From Palauibacter sp022826685 (lineage in GTDB: Bacteria > Gemmatimonadota > Gemmatimonadetes > Palauibacterales > Palauibacteraceae): a DNA stretch of 64,000 nucleotides. The number at the start of each line of letters is the position of its first letter. Within the stretch, counting starts at the first letter, position 1. A program made the position numbers and the translations under genes. The DNA lies in assembly GCF_965221685.1 (NCBI RefSeq), contig NZ_OZ244907.1, one strand, 5' to 3'. Shown here piece after piece: positions 1-8,624 of the stretch. A model generated the notes under the pieces. That model had not been told where the DNA came from. It worked only from the letters and a program-made list of their open reading frames with translations, and did not search any database.

Positions 1-133
1 CGGTCTCGCGCTCCGGAGCCGGCGCGATCTCGGCCGGAGCCGGCGCCTCGCGCGTCGGAGAAATTCCGCCCGGACGGCGGCTCCCGCGATGAAGCCTCGG
101 ACGGCGCGAAATCTCGTTCGACTCGGACGACAT
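1..133 (-). CDS. N-terminal fragment of an unidentified protein, cut by the window edge
   Basis: An open minus-strand frame starts at an ATG (133-131) preceded by a GGGAG-like ribosome site and runs out of the window without a stop. The visible 44 residues are Arg-, Pro- and Ala-rich and look like a disordered N-terminal extension, so no function can be read. It lies directly downstream of the exopolyphosphatase gene on the same strand (gap about 118 bp). A polyphosphate kinase would be a common neighbour there, but nothing visible proves it. Confidence 0.3.
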   Translation of the reverse strand, partial: MSSESNEISRRPRLHRGSRRPGGISPTREAPAPAEIAPAPERET

Positions 134-250
134 GCGGCTCTCCCGGCCCCTCTCTCCTGGTCACCTCGCCCGCCATTTGCGGACGCAGGGCCCGTAATAT
201 AAGCCCTGCGACGCCTTTTCCGCTCGTTTCGGACGTCGTTGCCGGACGTC

Positions 251-1834
251 TCAGTCGGAGGAGAGGTCGAAGGTGACGTACGGTTCGAGGCCGAAGATGC
301 GGGCGAAGAGCTTCCCCTTCTTGCGCAGCGCCCACTGCTCGAGGAGGAGCCGTCCCCTGCGCTCGAGACGCAGTTCGAGCCGGTGCTCGTGCACCCGCGC
401 CTCGACGCTGTGCACGCGCTGGAGGTGCTCGCGGTCGAGGGAATCCGCGATGCGGAGGAGGGCGGCGAGCCTCTCCACCCGCCGGCGGTCGCGAGCGTTC
501 AGGTCGCGGTAAAGGTAGTGGCCGCGGCGCGGCTCGGCGCGCCGGTGGTAGCGCGCCACGAGGGCGACGAGAGGGAGTTCGTTCGGCGCGATCCCCGGGA
601 TCTCGCTGTGATGGATCAGGTAGAGCGAGTGCTTGTGGTGCTTCGCGTAGGAGATGTGCTGCCCGATGTCGTGCAGCATCGCTCCCGCCAGCAGGATCCG
701 CCGGTCGCGCGGTTCGAGGCCGTGGACCTCGGCGAGCTGATCGAACAGGGAGACGGCCAGCTCTGCCACGTGTCGCCCGTGATCCTCGTCGAAGAGGTAC
801 CTGCGCCCGAGCGTGAGCGCCCCCTCGTGGACGATCCGCTCCAGCCGCCCGAAGCCGGCCCCGCTCGTCAGTTCATCGACGAGGTCGAAGAGCACCCCCT
901 CCTTCACGCCGACCCCGGGGACGAGGATCCGCTCGGCGCCCGCGAGTTCGGCGACGCGGTCGTACACGATCGCGGCGGGGAGAATCACATCGGCCCGATC
1001 CTCGCGCAGACCCAGCCGTCCGATGCGCTGGCTGTAGGAGAGGTGGGAGAATTCCTCGATCGCCATGGCAAGCTCCGCCCGCGTGATGCGGCGGGTCCCG
1101 TCGGTGGCGCGGTGGCCCGCGAGGCGGGCGAGTTCCTCGATATTGCCGCCGGTGGCGATCAACTGGACCGGCGTCCAGTGCTTGCTCGCGTGTGGAATGC
1201 GGAGGGTGGCGGCGTATTCCGCGAGCAGGTTCGCGAAGTGCGCGGGGGCGTCGTCCGCCCCTGTGAGTTCCTCGAGCAGCCGCACCGACCCCATCCGGTG
1301 CGACTCGCTCCACATGATCCCGGAGCGGTCCGCCAGCGAGACTTCCACGCTCCCGCCGCCGAGATCCACGAGCATCCACTTCGCGTCACCGAAGTCGATC
1401 CGCTGCTTCGCGGACGTCCACACGAACCGCGCTTCATCCGTGCCGGAGATGAGATCGAGCCGGATCCCCGCCTCCTCCTCGACGCGGCGGACGAGATCCG
1501 CGCCGTTGCGGCTCTCCCGAACCGCGCTCGTGGCCACGGCGCGCACGTGGTCGATGCCCAGACGGTCGATCTCATCCCGGAAGCGCCGGAACCCCTCGAC
1601 GGTCCGGTCGATGGCGGAAGGCGACAGCTCGCCGGTGAGGAAGGCCGAGTGTCCCAGCCGGACCGGGACCCGCTCCGAGGCGAGTTCGATGAAGTGGCTC
1701 GGGTCGCTGAACTCGGCCGCGACGAAGCGGAACGCGTTCGACCCCACATCGATGGCGGCGACGCGCAGCGGGAACGGAAGCGGCTCCCGGCCGTCGGCGG
1801 TCTCGCGTGGCAGTGGTGGCGTCGTGCGCTGCAT
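251..1834 (-). CDS. ppx: Ppx/GppA-family exopolyphosphatase with C-terminal HD domain
   Basis: The protein (about 527 aa) has the actin-like ASKHA fold of Ppx/GppA phosphatases. The first phosphate-binding motif DVGSN is at residues 29-33, and a second Gly-rich motif (DLGGGS) lies in the middle. The C-terminal third is an HD-type domain with LHDIG followed by His-rich segments, as in long exopolyphosphatases. Family role: processive release of phosphate from polyphosphate, or pppGpp hydrolysis in GppA types; sequence alone does not separate them. An ATG at 1834 is preferred over the upstream in-frame ATG at 1930, because the upstream one would reach into the region just before the divergent amidohydrolase gene. 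GGAGG abuts the chosen ATG unusually closely, so the start is uncertain. Confidence 0.88.
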   Translation of the reverse strand: MQRTTPPLPRETADGREPLPFPLRVAAIDVGSNAFRFVAAEFSDPSHFIELASERVPVRLGHSAFLTGELSPSAIDRTVEGFRRFRDEIDRLGIDHVRAVATSAVRESRNGADLVRRVEEEAGIRLDLISGTDEARFVWTSAKQRIDFGDAKWMLVDLGGGSVEVSLADRSGIMWSESHRMGSVRLLEELTGADDAPAHFANLLAEYAATLRIPHASKHWTPVQLIATGGNIEELARLAGHRATDGTRRITRAELAMAIEEFSHLSYSQRIGRLGLREDRADVILPAAIVYDRVAELAGAERILVPGVGVKEGVLFDLVDELTSGAGFGRLERIVHEGALTLGRRYLFDEDHGRHVAELAVSLFDQLAEVHGLEPRDRRILLAGAMLHDIGQHISYAKHHKHSLYLIHHSEIPGIAPNELPLVALVARYHRRAEPRRGHYLYRDLNARDRRRVERLAALLRIADSLDREHLQRVHSVEARVHEHRLELRLERRGRLLLEQWALRKKGKLFARIFGLEPYVTFDLSSD

Positions 1835-1947
1835 CCTCCAACGTACCCGAATCGCTGGCGGCGCGCGCCACCCCCGGCCCGCTCCTACCGCCGGCCCCCG
1901 GCCGAAGGCATCTTGGTACTTCACGTTCAAGATGCCGGAGGTTCCGA

Positions 1948-3249
1948 ATGTCTGCCATCGCTTCAGCGCCGACCGCCCGACGCTTCCGACTCGTCCGCTG
2001 CGCGGGCGTCCTGCTCGCCTCCCTGTCCGTCCCGATGCCGGCGGCGGGCCAGAGCGAGACGGTCGCCTTCACCGGCGCCTCGGTGATCGATCCGGGGACC
2101 TCCGGCGTCCTCTCGAACGCGACGGTCGTGGTGCGGGACGGGGTCATCGTCTCCGTGGAGGAGGGGGGCGAGGCGCCCGCCGCGGCGCGGGCGATCGACC
2201 TCGGCGGCCGCTTTCTCGTCCCCGGCCTCATCGACGCCCACGTCCACATCGGGACGCTCGAGGCGGCCCGCCGGGCGCTGCAGTCCGGCGTCACGACGGC
2301 GCGCAGCATGGGGGCGGGATTCTTCGCCGATGTCGGCCTGCGGGAACTGTTCCGGCACGGGGACCTGACCGGGCCGGAGATCCTCGCGGCGGGCTACCAT
2401 GTGCGGCCCCGCCCGGCGGAGGGACTCTTCCTCGATGAGCCGGGGCTCGGCGACCTCCTCGGACGCGATGTGCGCGGCCCCGAGGCGATGGGGCGGGTGG
2501 CGCGCGCGATGCTCGATCGCGGCGTGGACTTCGTCAAGGTGAACGCGACCGAACGCGCGGGCCTGCCGGAGACCGACCCCCGCAAGCCGTTCTTCACGGA
2601 GGACGAACTGTCGGCGCTCGTGGCCGAAGCGGCGGCGGGCGGCGTCCCGGTGGCCGCGCACGCGCACGGAGACCGCGGCGGCCGGGCAGCGGTCGCGGCG
2701 GGCGTGCGGAGCATCGAGCACGGGACGTACCTGCGCGACGAAACGCTCCGCCTCATGCGGGAGCGGGGCACCTACCTGGTGCCCACGATCGCCGTCGTAT
2801 CGGATCTCACCGTCCCCGGCGGCGACTACGACGACCCGGTGCTCCAGGTGCGCGGACGACACATGCTGCCACGGGTCCGGGAGACGGCAGCGGCCGCCCA
2901 CGCGCTCGGGGTGCCGATCGTCGCCGCCACGGACACGGGTTACGGATCCGAGAGCGTCCTTCGGATGAGCCACGAACTCATGGAGTTCACAGGAATCGGA
3001 ATGACCGAGATCGAGGCGATCCGGGCCGCGACCACCGTCGCCGCGGAATTGCTCGGCATCGCGGATCGGACGGGGCGGGTGGCTCCGGGTTTCGAGGCGG
3101 ACCTCCTCGTCCTCGACCGGAACCCGCTCGACGACATCGGCCAGTACCAGGATGTCCTGTTCGTCATGAGCGACGGGACCATCGCCCTCGACCGGCTCGA
3201 CTTCCGCGCGGATGCGATCGGGGGCCGGCGCGTGCCGGACGCGGATTGA
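1948..3249 (+). CDS. Exported metal-dependent amidohydrolase
   Basis: A 433-aa amidohydrolase-superfamily TIM barrel of the imidazolonepropionase-like type. The N-terminus is basic then hydrophobic, ending near PAAGQ, so it is a likely Sec signal peptide and the enzyme should act outside the cytoplasm. Metal ligands are visible: HVH at 98-100, a Lys in a FVKV context (expected carboxylated Lys), His in AHAHG, His in IEHG and the catalytic Asp in AATDTG. The C-terminus carries the usual second beta-sandwich half (GFEADLLVL). The ATG at 1948 has GGAGG 8-9 bp upstream. The substrate is unknown; relatives include Xaa-Pro dipeptidases and other cyclic-amide hydrolases. Confidence 0.85.
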   Translation: MSAIASAPTARRFRLVRCAGVLLASLSVPMPAAGQSETVAFTGASVIDPGTSGVLSNATVVVRDGVIVSVEEGGEAPAAARAIDLGGRFLVPGLIDAHVHIGTLEAARRALQSGVTTARSMGAGFFADVGLRELFRHGDLTGPEILAAGYHVRPRPAEGLFLDEPGLGDLLGRDVRGPEAMGRVARAMLDRGVDFVKVNATERAGLPETDPRKPFFTEDELSALVAEAAAGGVPVAAHAHGDRGGRAAVAAGVRSIEHGTYLRDETLRLMRERGTYLVPTIAVVSDLTVPGGDYDDPVLQVRGRHMLPRVRETAAAAHALGVPIVAATDTGYGSESVLRMSHELMEFTGIGMTEIEAIRAATTVAAELLGIADRTGRVAPGFEADLLVLDRNPLDDIGQYQDVLFVMSDGTIALDRLDFRADAIGGRRVPDAD

Positions 3250-3251
3250 CG

Positions 3252-4691
3252 ATGAGCGAGATCGGACAACTGGGGTACCTGGCGCTCCTCGCCCTGCTGG
3301 CTCCCTTCGGGGCGCACCGGCTGCGCCTGCTCTGGCTGCGGATGCGCCGGCCCGCCAGGTCGGAGGCGCGCGCCTGGGAGGGGGCGCTTCCGGTCGTCAC
3401 GGTGCAGCTCCCGGTCTTCAACGAAGCGAACGTCGTCGAACGGCTCATCGACGCGGCCTGCCGTCTGCGCTATCCCGCGGACCGCCTGGAAATCCAGCTG
3501 CTCGACGACTCCGACGACGAGACGGTGGCGATCGCGGCGCGGCGGGTGCGCGAGTGGCGGGCGCGCGGGATCGACATCCGGCACGTCCGGCGGGGGACCC
3601 GCGAAGGGTTCAAGGCCGGCGCGCTCGCCCACGGCGTATCCGTCGCCCGCGGCGACTTCCTGCTCGTGCTGGACGCGGACTTCGTGCCGCCCCCGGAGCT
3701 AATTCGGGATTTGCTCCCTCCCTTCGCGGACCCCGGCGTGGGGGCCGTGCAGGCGGCCTGGGACCACCTCTCGCCCGACGCGAGCTGGCTGACGCGGGCA
3801 CAGGCGCTCTTCCTCGACGCGCATTTCGCGATCGAGCACGAAGCGCGATACCGGGCCGGCCTCTTCTTCAACTTCAACGGTTCCGGCGGAATGTGGCGCA
3901 AGGCGTGCGTGCGGGCGGCCGGAGGCTGGCAGAGCGACACCCTGACCGAGGACGTCGACCTCAGCTACCGCGCCCAACTCGCGGGCTGGCGGTTCGTGTA
4001 CCGGGACGACGTCCGGGTTCCCGCCGAGCTGCCCGCGAGCCTGCGCGCGGTGGAGATCCAGCAGAGCCGGTGGACGCAGGGCGGCATCCAGAGCGCGAAG
4101 AAGCTCCTGCCGCGGATCTGGCGCGCTCCCGTTCCGGCGGCGATCAAGTTCGAGGCGACGGCCCATCTCGCGGGACACGTCGTCCATCCGCTGACGCTCA
4201 CGATGGCCGCGGCGCTCGCGGGGGCCGGGTGGGCGACGGCGACCGGCTTCGGTCTCCCCACCGCGGTGCACGTGGCCGCCGTGCTCCTCGCCACGGTTCC
4301 GTTCGTGCTCTTCTACGGCTCCGCCGGGTGGATCCGCGCGCGTGGACGGCTCGGGCGCCGCATCTTCGAAGCCCTGCTCCTCGGGTTGGGGCTCGGCGTA
4401 CCGCTCACCTTCGCCGTGGCACGGGCCTGCCTCGGGACCCGCACGCCCTTCGCCCGGACGCCGAAACGCGGCTTCCACCCCGTCGTCGCGTATCGCGCCC
4501 GGCTCTCGGGCGCGCCGGCGCTTCTGCGCCTCCTGCTCGCCGCCGCGCTCGCCGGCGCCGTCGTGAACACGGCGCTCGCCGGATCACCCGCCGTCCTCCC
4601 CTTCACCGCGCTCTTCGCCGCGGGCTACGCGCTCACGACGCACGAGTCCCTGCGGAGACCCTCCCCGACGCCCGCCGCGCCGGCCGCGTAA
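3252..4691 (+). CDS. Membrane glycosyltransferase family 2 (processive, cellulose/mannan-synthase-like)
   Basis: A 479-aa protein with one N-terminal membrane segment, a GT-A catalytic domain and several C-terminal membrane helices. All processive GT2 motifs are present: DDS at 85-87, DAD at 141-143, TEDVD at 232-236 and Q-Q-S-R-W at 270-274. It should transfer a sugar from a nucleotide-sugar to a growing glycan or lipid at the cytoplasmic membrane. It starts 2 bp after the amidohydrolase stop (an in-frame TTG at 3246 overlaps that stop), so the two are likely cotranscribed. Its last 36 codons overlap, tail to tail, the minus-strand glycosyltransferase. The product is unknown; no BcsB/BcsC-type partner is nearby. 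Confidence 0.88.
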   Translation: MSEIGQLGYLALLALLAPFGAHRLRLLWLRMRRPARSEARAWEGALPVVTVQLPVFNEANVVERLIDAACRLRYPADRLEIQLLDDSDDETVAIAARRVREWRARGIDIRHVRRGTREGFKAGALAHGVSVARGDFLLVLDADFVPPPELIRDLLPPFADPGVGAVQAAWDHLSPDASWLTRAQALFLDAHFAIEHEARYRAGLFFNFNGSGGMWRKACVRAAGGWQSDTLTEDVDLSYRAQLAGWRFVYRDDVRVPAELPASLRAVEIQQSRWTQGGIQSAKKLLPRIWRAPVPAAIKFEATAHLAGHVVHPLTLTMAAALAGAGWATATGFGLPTAVHVAAVLLATVPFVLFYGSAGWIRARGRLGRRIFEALLLGLGLGVPLTFAVARACLGTRTPFARTPKRGFHPVVAYRARLSGAPALLRLLLAAALAGAVVNTALAGSPAVLPFTALFAAGYALTTHESLRRPSPTPAAPAA

Positions 4692-5963
4692 GCCGTCCCG
4701 GCCGCCCAGGCCGTCCCAGGCCAGGAGGGCCAGCGGCGGCCCGTGGATCAGCCAGACCAGCCACGCGGGTTCCGGCCACGCCCCCGTGGCGAGGTAGGCA
4801 TCCCTGCCGGCGTACGCGAGGAACACGGTCCCGCTGAACAGGAGCCATCCCCGATTCGCCGAGAGACACGCGAAGGGGAGCACCCAGAGCAGGTACCACG
4901 GGTGTAGCGTCGGTGAGAGGAGGAGGGCGGCGCCGATCGTCCACAGGAGGGCACGCTCCAGCGGCCAGCGGCGGAGCGCGGCGCGCAACGCGATGGCGCC
5001 GACGATCGACGCGCCGATCCACTTCGCGAGATCCGGATGCCCCGGCAGCCGCTCGACCACCCGGTAGAGGCCGCCGTTGAACGCCCAGATGTCCGCGTAG
5101 GTCCGCAGGCCGTCGAAGAGGGCCGTTCCCGCCCCGATGTAGGGGGCGTAGAGCAGGAGGGGCACGAGGACGCCGGCGGCGAGCGCCCAGGGGCCGCGCA
5201 GCCGGAAGAGCGCCGGGAGCGCGGCGAGGGGGGCGAACTTCAGCGCCCCGCCGAGCCCCAGGAGGGCTCCGGACCGCCACGCCGGGACCGCCGCGCTGCC
5301 GGCCAGCGCCACGGCGCCCAGCATGGGCGCGACGCCGAGCGGATCCAGGTGCCCGCTCCACGCCACCTCGACGATGACGAGCGGCGACCAGAGCCAGAGC
5401 AGGAGCGGGACCACGCTCCGGCCCGACGAGAGCCGGTCGATGAGCCGCGCCACGAGCAGATCGGCCGCGAGCCACCCCAGCTTGAAGATCCACCACGCGG
5501 GGCCGGCCGCGGCCAGGAGCGCGAACACGACCTGGGCCCCCGGCGGATAGATCGTGGGGACGTCCGCGTGATTGATGAGCGGCCACCATGCGGTGCGCAG
5601 CTCTTCGAGCGCGGACGCCGAGGGGGGGTGCGCGTAGGGATTCACTCCGTTGGACTGAACCCAGCCGTCCCAGATGTACCGGTAGATGTCCTCGGAGAGG
5701 GTCGGCGCCGCGGGGAAGACGCCCGCCCGGAGGGCGATCCCGGCGGTCCATGCGTGCCGGCGGATCGAACCCGCCCGGTGCGGGGCGGCGGCGTGGCGGA
5801 CCGCCCCGAGGTACGCCGCGAACGCCACGACCCACAGCGGAATCGCCGGCCACGGGGTGCCGGATCCACCCCAGGCCATTCCCCAGAGCGCCGCCGCCTG
5901 GACGGCCACGAGGAACCAGAGCCGGCCTGCGCCGGCGTCAGCGGGCGAACCCGCCGGGGTCAC
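4584..5963 (-). CDS. Polyprenol-phosphate-sugar-dependent membrane glycosyltransferase (GT87/DUF2029-like)
   Basis: A 459-aa protein with about ten hydrophobic segments. An early acidic motif (LSEDIYRYIWDG) in the first extracytoplasmic loop and a later YPPGAQ motif are typical of GT-C type mannosyl/arabinosyl transferases that use lipid-linked sugars outside the membrane. The GTG start overlaps the TGA of the upstream small gene by 4 bp (GTGA), indicating translational coupling. The C-terminal 40 residues are Gly/Arg-rich low complexity and lie antisense to the end of the GT2 gene, so the tail may be dispensable. Confidence 0.75.
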   Translation of the reverse strand: MTPAGSPADAGAGRLWFLVAVQAAALWGMAWGGSGTPWPAIPLWVVAFAAYLGAVRHAAAPHRAGSIRRHAWTAGIALRAGVFPAAPTLSEDIYRYIWDGWVQSNGVNPYAHPPSASALEELRTAWWPLINHADVPTIYPPGAQVVFALLAAAGPAWWIFKLGWLAADLLVARLIDRLSSGRSVVPLLLWLWSPLVIVEVAWSGHLDPLGVAPMLGAVALAGSAAVPAWRSGALLGLGGALKFAPLAALPALFRLRGPWALAAGVLVPLLLYAPYIGAGTALFDGLRTYADIWAFNGGLYRVVERLPGHPDLAKWIGASIVGAIALRAALRRWPLERALLWTIGAALLLSPTLHPWYLLWVLPFACLSANRGWLLFSGTVFLAYAGRDAYLATGAWPEPAWLVWLIHGPPLALLAWDGLGGRDGLRGRRGGRRGGSPQGLVRRERVARGEERGEGEDGG

Positions 5964-6241
5964 CGCCGAGCCGAACCGAACAGCTGTTGCAACATGGGCT
6001 CAGGAAATCCGACGGCCCGCTCGATGACGAGCTCCACCGTCTCTTCCATGATCACCGGAGCGGTGTCGTGCTTCTCGTCGTCGAACCTGAACGAGAGCCA
6101 GCCCCGCACGAGGTCCTCGGCGACCGGTTCGGCGACGACCACGATCTGCCACCGGCGTTCCCCGTCGTCGAGGCTGCCGATGGCCGTCTCCTGACCTGCT
6201 TCGTCCCACATCCGCAATTGGGGGCGTCCTTCTTCCGCCAT
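5960..6241 (-). CDS. Small acidic hypothetical protein
   Basis: A 93-aa soluble protein with no membrane segment. It has a beta-rich N-terminal half (RRWQIVVVAEP) and a later acidic stretch followed by a helix (EETVELVIERA). No family was recognised. Its ATG directly follows the TGA of the upstream gene and its TGA overlaps the GTG of the downstream glycosyltransferase, so it sits in a tight three-gene operon and may be an accessory factor of that transferase (inference). Confidence 0.6.
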   Translation of the reverse strand: MAEEGRPQLRMWDEAGQETAIGSLDDGERRWQIVVVAEPVAEDLVRGWLSFRFDDEKHDTAPVIMEETVELVIERAVGFPEPMLQQLFGSARR

Positions 6242-6646
6242 TCAATCGGTCTCCGGGGCCTCCCCCTCCTCGGAACGCTGCCGCCACAGGCCCATCAGGT
6301 ACTCCTCGTACTCTTCAGGGGCGGCTTCGTAGTCGCGGCGCCAGGTCTCGAAATCCGGGAGCGGCACGCTCTCCCGCAGTCGCTTGGTCGCGAGTCGGAC
6401 CTTCGTCTGAAACCCCAGGCGCTCCTGGCCGGAGGCCTGCGCCCGGGCTTCCTCCTCCACGAGTTCGTAGATGCGCTCTTCGGAAAGGGAGAGGAATACT
6501 TCGGTGAGTTGAGCCGAGCAGTAGTCCGCGTACTTGGCCCGCAGTACGCCTTCGTCGGACTCCGATTCCTTCTCGGCATCCCGACGGGGCTCTGGAAGCT
6601 CCGCATCGGAGGACACGGCTATATCCGGCTCGCAATCGCTGGCCAA
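6242..6646 (-). CDS. Acidic helical hypothetical protein, TTG start
   Basis: A 134-aa, highly charged, predominantly helical protein with no signal or membrane segment. The acidic N-terminal 35 residues look disordered; the rest forms long amphipathic helices with repeated Glu/Arg pairs. The start is a TTG at 6646 preceded by a near-perfect GGAGGTGA ribosome site at 7-nt spacing, which decides the start. It is the first gene of the operon leading to the glycosyltransferase. The function is not recognised. Confidence 0.6.
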   Translation of the reverse strand: MASDCEPDIAVSSDAELPEPRRDAEKESESDEGVLRAKYADYCSAQLTEVFLSLSEERIYELVEEEARAQASGQERLGFQTKVRLATKRLRESVPLPDFETWRRDYEAAPEEYEEYLMGLWRQRSEEGEAPETD

Positions 6647-6803
6647 CCCCTCACCTCCCCACTCACCAACTCCCTGCGCGATTTAGCCCCGGGGGGGACG
6701 GGCGTCAACGGCTGGCGACCCGCGGCACGGGCGGCCAGGACTGTGGCGGGGACCGCACTCCGCGGCCGGACGCGCGCCCGCGCGGGCTCGCCGGCCGCCT
6801 CTC

Positions 6804-6986
6804 TCAGCGGTGTCTCGTGGCGGGGGTTCTGAGTTCTTCGAAGATGATGCGGCGGGCCAGGACGTACTGTATGGCTCGCTCGAGGAACTCCGGATCTCGC
6901 TGGCGCACGGCCTCCACATCCGCAGCAAGCTCCTTCGGAAGATCCACGGCGACGTTGACGACGCTACAGTCGGATGATGCCATCAT
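6804..6986 (-). CDS. Small ribbon-helix-helix-like protein
   Basis: A 60-aa reading frame with a short beta strand (VNVAVDLP) followed by two helices, the layout of ribbon-helix-helix DNA-binding proteins such as antitoxins and CopG-like repressors. The frame is open further upstream, but those residues look random, so the double ATG at 6986/6983 is preferred. No toxin-like partner adjoins it. A possible operator cluster lies about 185-220 bp upstream. The assignment rests on secondary-structure pattern only. Confidence 0.5.
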   Translation of the reverse strand: MMASSDCSVVNVAVDLPKELAADVEAVRQRDPEFLERAIQYVLARRIIFEELRTPATRHR

Positions 6987-7553
6987 GGTCAAGGACACAC
7001 TCGCAAGAAATTCGAGGGTTTCGCTCTTTGTATCGGAACGGACCCCGGAGGTCCGCGGCAATCGGGGGCCGTGCATTTCCCGTCGCGCACTGAGGATAGG
7101 ATCGACGCTCCCGCGCCTGCAAGCTTGCGACCCATCCGCTCTCGGATGGCGGGGTTGTGTATTGGGATCGTAACAGGCTGCGTTATCGTGCGTTACGTAA
7201 CTGTCCAATGATCGTCCAAAACTCCCGATCATGTGTGGATTGTGTCGCGGATCCACTGCGCCGCCGCGCCGGTCCCGTGCCGCGTTCTTGCCCGTTACAT
7301 GCGGAGATGAACGGACTGCGACGGCGGCTCGGGAGAACCGGAGCGCGCATGATTTTTTTCGAAAAATATCGATTGCCACCGATGGGCGGCCGGCTTGCCG
7401 GATGCTTCGCCGTTGGGGGTTTGGCGGCCCGTGCCGGAGGAGGCTCGACCGTGCGACCGGGGGAGCGGGCGGCTATGCTGTGCGCTCCAACTTCCGCGGG
7501 GTGATGGAGGCGGGAGAGATGGCTTTGAGACGGACGGAAACGGAGGGACGCGA
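6987..7553. other. Long intergenic region between divergent genes
   Basis: No convincing gene is seen in these 567 bases. The part around 7170-7203 has three GTAAC/GTTAC half-sites, including the perfect palindrome GTTACGTAAC at 7192-7201, and is locally AT-richer, so it probably holds promoters and a repressor site. A further AT-rich block (TTTTTTTCGAAAAATA) lies near 7350. The short frames that cross the region have no protein-like composition. Confidence 0.4.
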
Positions 7554-8357
7554 GTGACGGATTCCGCGCCTGGCGCGTTGATTCTCGGCGCCTCGAGCGG
7601 CTTTGGCGAAGCGGCTGCGCTCGCCTTCGCCGAAGCGGGTTACGACATCTACGGGGTGCATCTGGACCGGCGCGCGGGACTCGCGCACGTCGCGGAGATC
7701 CGGGAGCTGATCGAGTCGCGCGGACGGCGCGCGGCGTTCTTCAACATGAACGCGGCCTCCGCGAAGAAGCGCGACAGGGTCCTGGACGAAATCGCGGAGA
7801 GCGCGGGCCCGGGCTCCGTTCGCGTGCTGATGCACTCTCTCGCTTTCGGAACGCTGCGCCCCTTCGTGCCCGACGGCGCTCCCGGGATGAGCCCCGAGCA
7901 GATGAACATGACGCTGGACGTCATGGCCCATACGCTCGTCTACTGGACCCAGGGACTGCTCGAACGCGGCCTGATGGGAGAGGGCGGCCGGATCTTCGCC
8001 ATGACCTCCTCCGGCGGCGACCGCGTGATTCCCTCCTACGGGGCCGTCTCCGCAGCCAAGGCCGCGCTCGAATCGCACTGCCGCCAACTCGCGCTCGAAC
8101 TCGCGACGCAGGGCATTACCGTCAACTCGATCCGGGCCGGCGTGACGGATACGCCCGCGCTCCGCAAGATCCCCGGCGCGGAACACATGATCGCCGAAGC
8201 CGCGGCCCAGAACCCCCACGGGCGGCTCGGAACCCCGGAGGACGTGGCGCGCTGCATGGTCGCGCTCGCCATGCCGGAAACCGGGTGGATGACGGGAAAC
8301 ACGATCCGCGTGGACGGAGGCGAGGACTTCGTCGGCTCCCGGCCGCCCGGGGACTGA
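7554..8357 (+). CDS. Short-chain dehydrogenase resembling enoyl-ACP reductase (FabI/FabL type)
   Basis: A 267-aa Rossmann-fold SDR. The nucleotide-binding motif GASSGFG is close to the N-terminus. The catalytic pair is Tyr-x6-Lys (YGAVSAAK) rather than the Tyr-x3-Lys of ordinary SDRs; this spacing is characteristic of enoyl-ACP reductases of fatty acid synthesis. A C-terminal TGNTIRVDGG segment is conserved in FabI/FabL. The GTG start at 7554 has GGAGGG about 8 bp upstream. It stands alone, not in a fab cluster, so a role in a secondary fatty-acid or ketone pathway remains possible. Confidence 0.72.
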   Translation: MTDSAPGALILGASSGFGEAAALAFAEAGYDIYGVHLDRRAGLAHVAEIRELIESRGRRAAFFNMNAASAKKRDRVLDEIAESAGPGSVRVLMHSLAFGTLRPFVPDGAPGMSPEQMNMTLDVMAHTLVYWTQGLLERGLMGEGGRIFAMTSSGGDRVIPSYGAVSAAKAALESHCRQLALELATQGITVNSIRAGVTDTPALRKIPGAEHMIAEAAAQNPHGRLGTPEDVARCMVALAMPETGWMTGNTIRVDGGEDFVGSRPPGD

Positions 8358-8362
8358 GGCAC

Positions 8363-8581
8363 GTGGACCCCCGGCGACTGGCCGGACCGGCGGTGGAGGT
8401 GGCCCGGGAGATCGTCTCCGACGAGGTGGATTACTGGCGGCGCGAGGTCACCCGACCCTGGCGGAGGGGTCGGCCCGGGCGCTGGGCGGAGGTCGGCCGC
8501 TGGATCGGGACGGGCCTCGCGGTGGGCGCGGCGGTGTGGGGCGTGATCGCCGCGGTGCAGGCGGAGCGCCTCCGGGACTAG
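8363..8581 (+). CDS. Small single-pass membrane protein
   Basis: A 72-aa frame beginning at a GTG 5 bp after the SDR stop. It has a charged, amphipathic N-terminal half and one hydrophobic segment near the C-terminus (IGTGLAVGAAVWGVIAAV), ending in a short charged tail. There is no clear ribosome site, so coupling to the SDR gene is assumed. No family was recognised. Confidence 0.45.
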   Translation: MDPRRLAGPAVEVAREIVSDEVDYWRREVTRPWRRGRPGRWAEVGRWIGTGLAVGAAVWGVIAAVQAERLRD

Positions 8582-8624
8582 CAGCCCGTCGCGGCGGCCG
8601 TGACGCCCCGCGCGGCGGCTCGTG

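Noticed and set aside
239..2086. Long plus-strand frame opposite ppx
   Set aside because: It is an antisense shadow in GC-rich DNA; the minus strand has complete Ppx and HD motifs.
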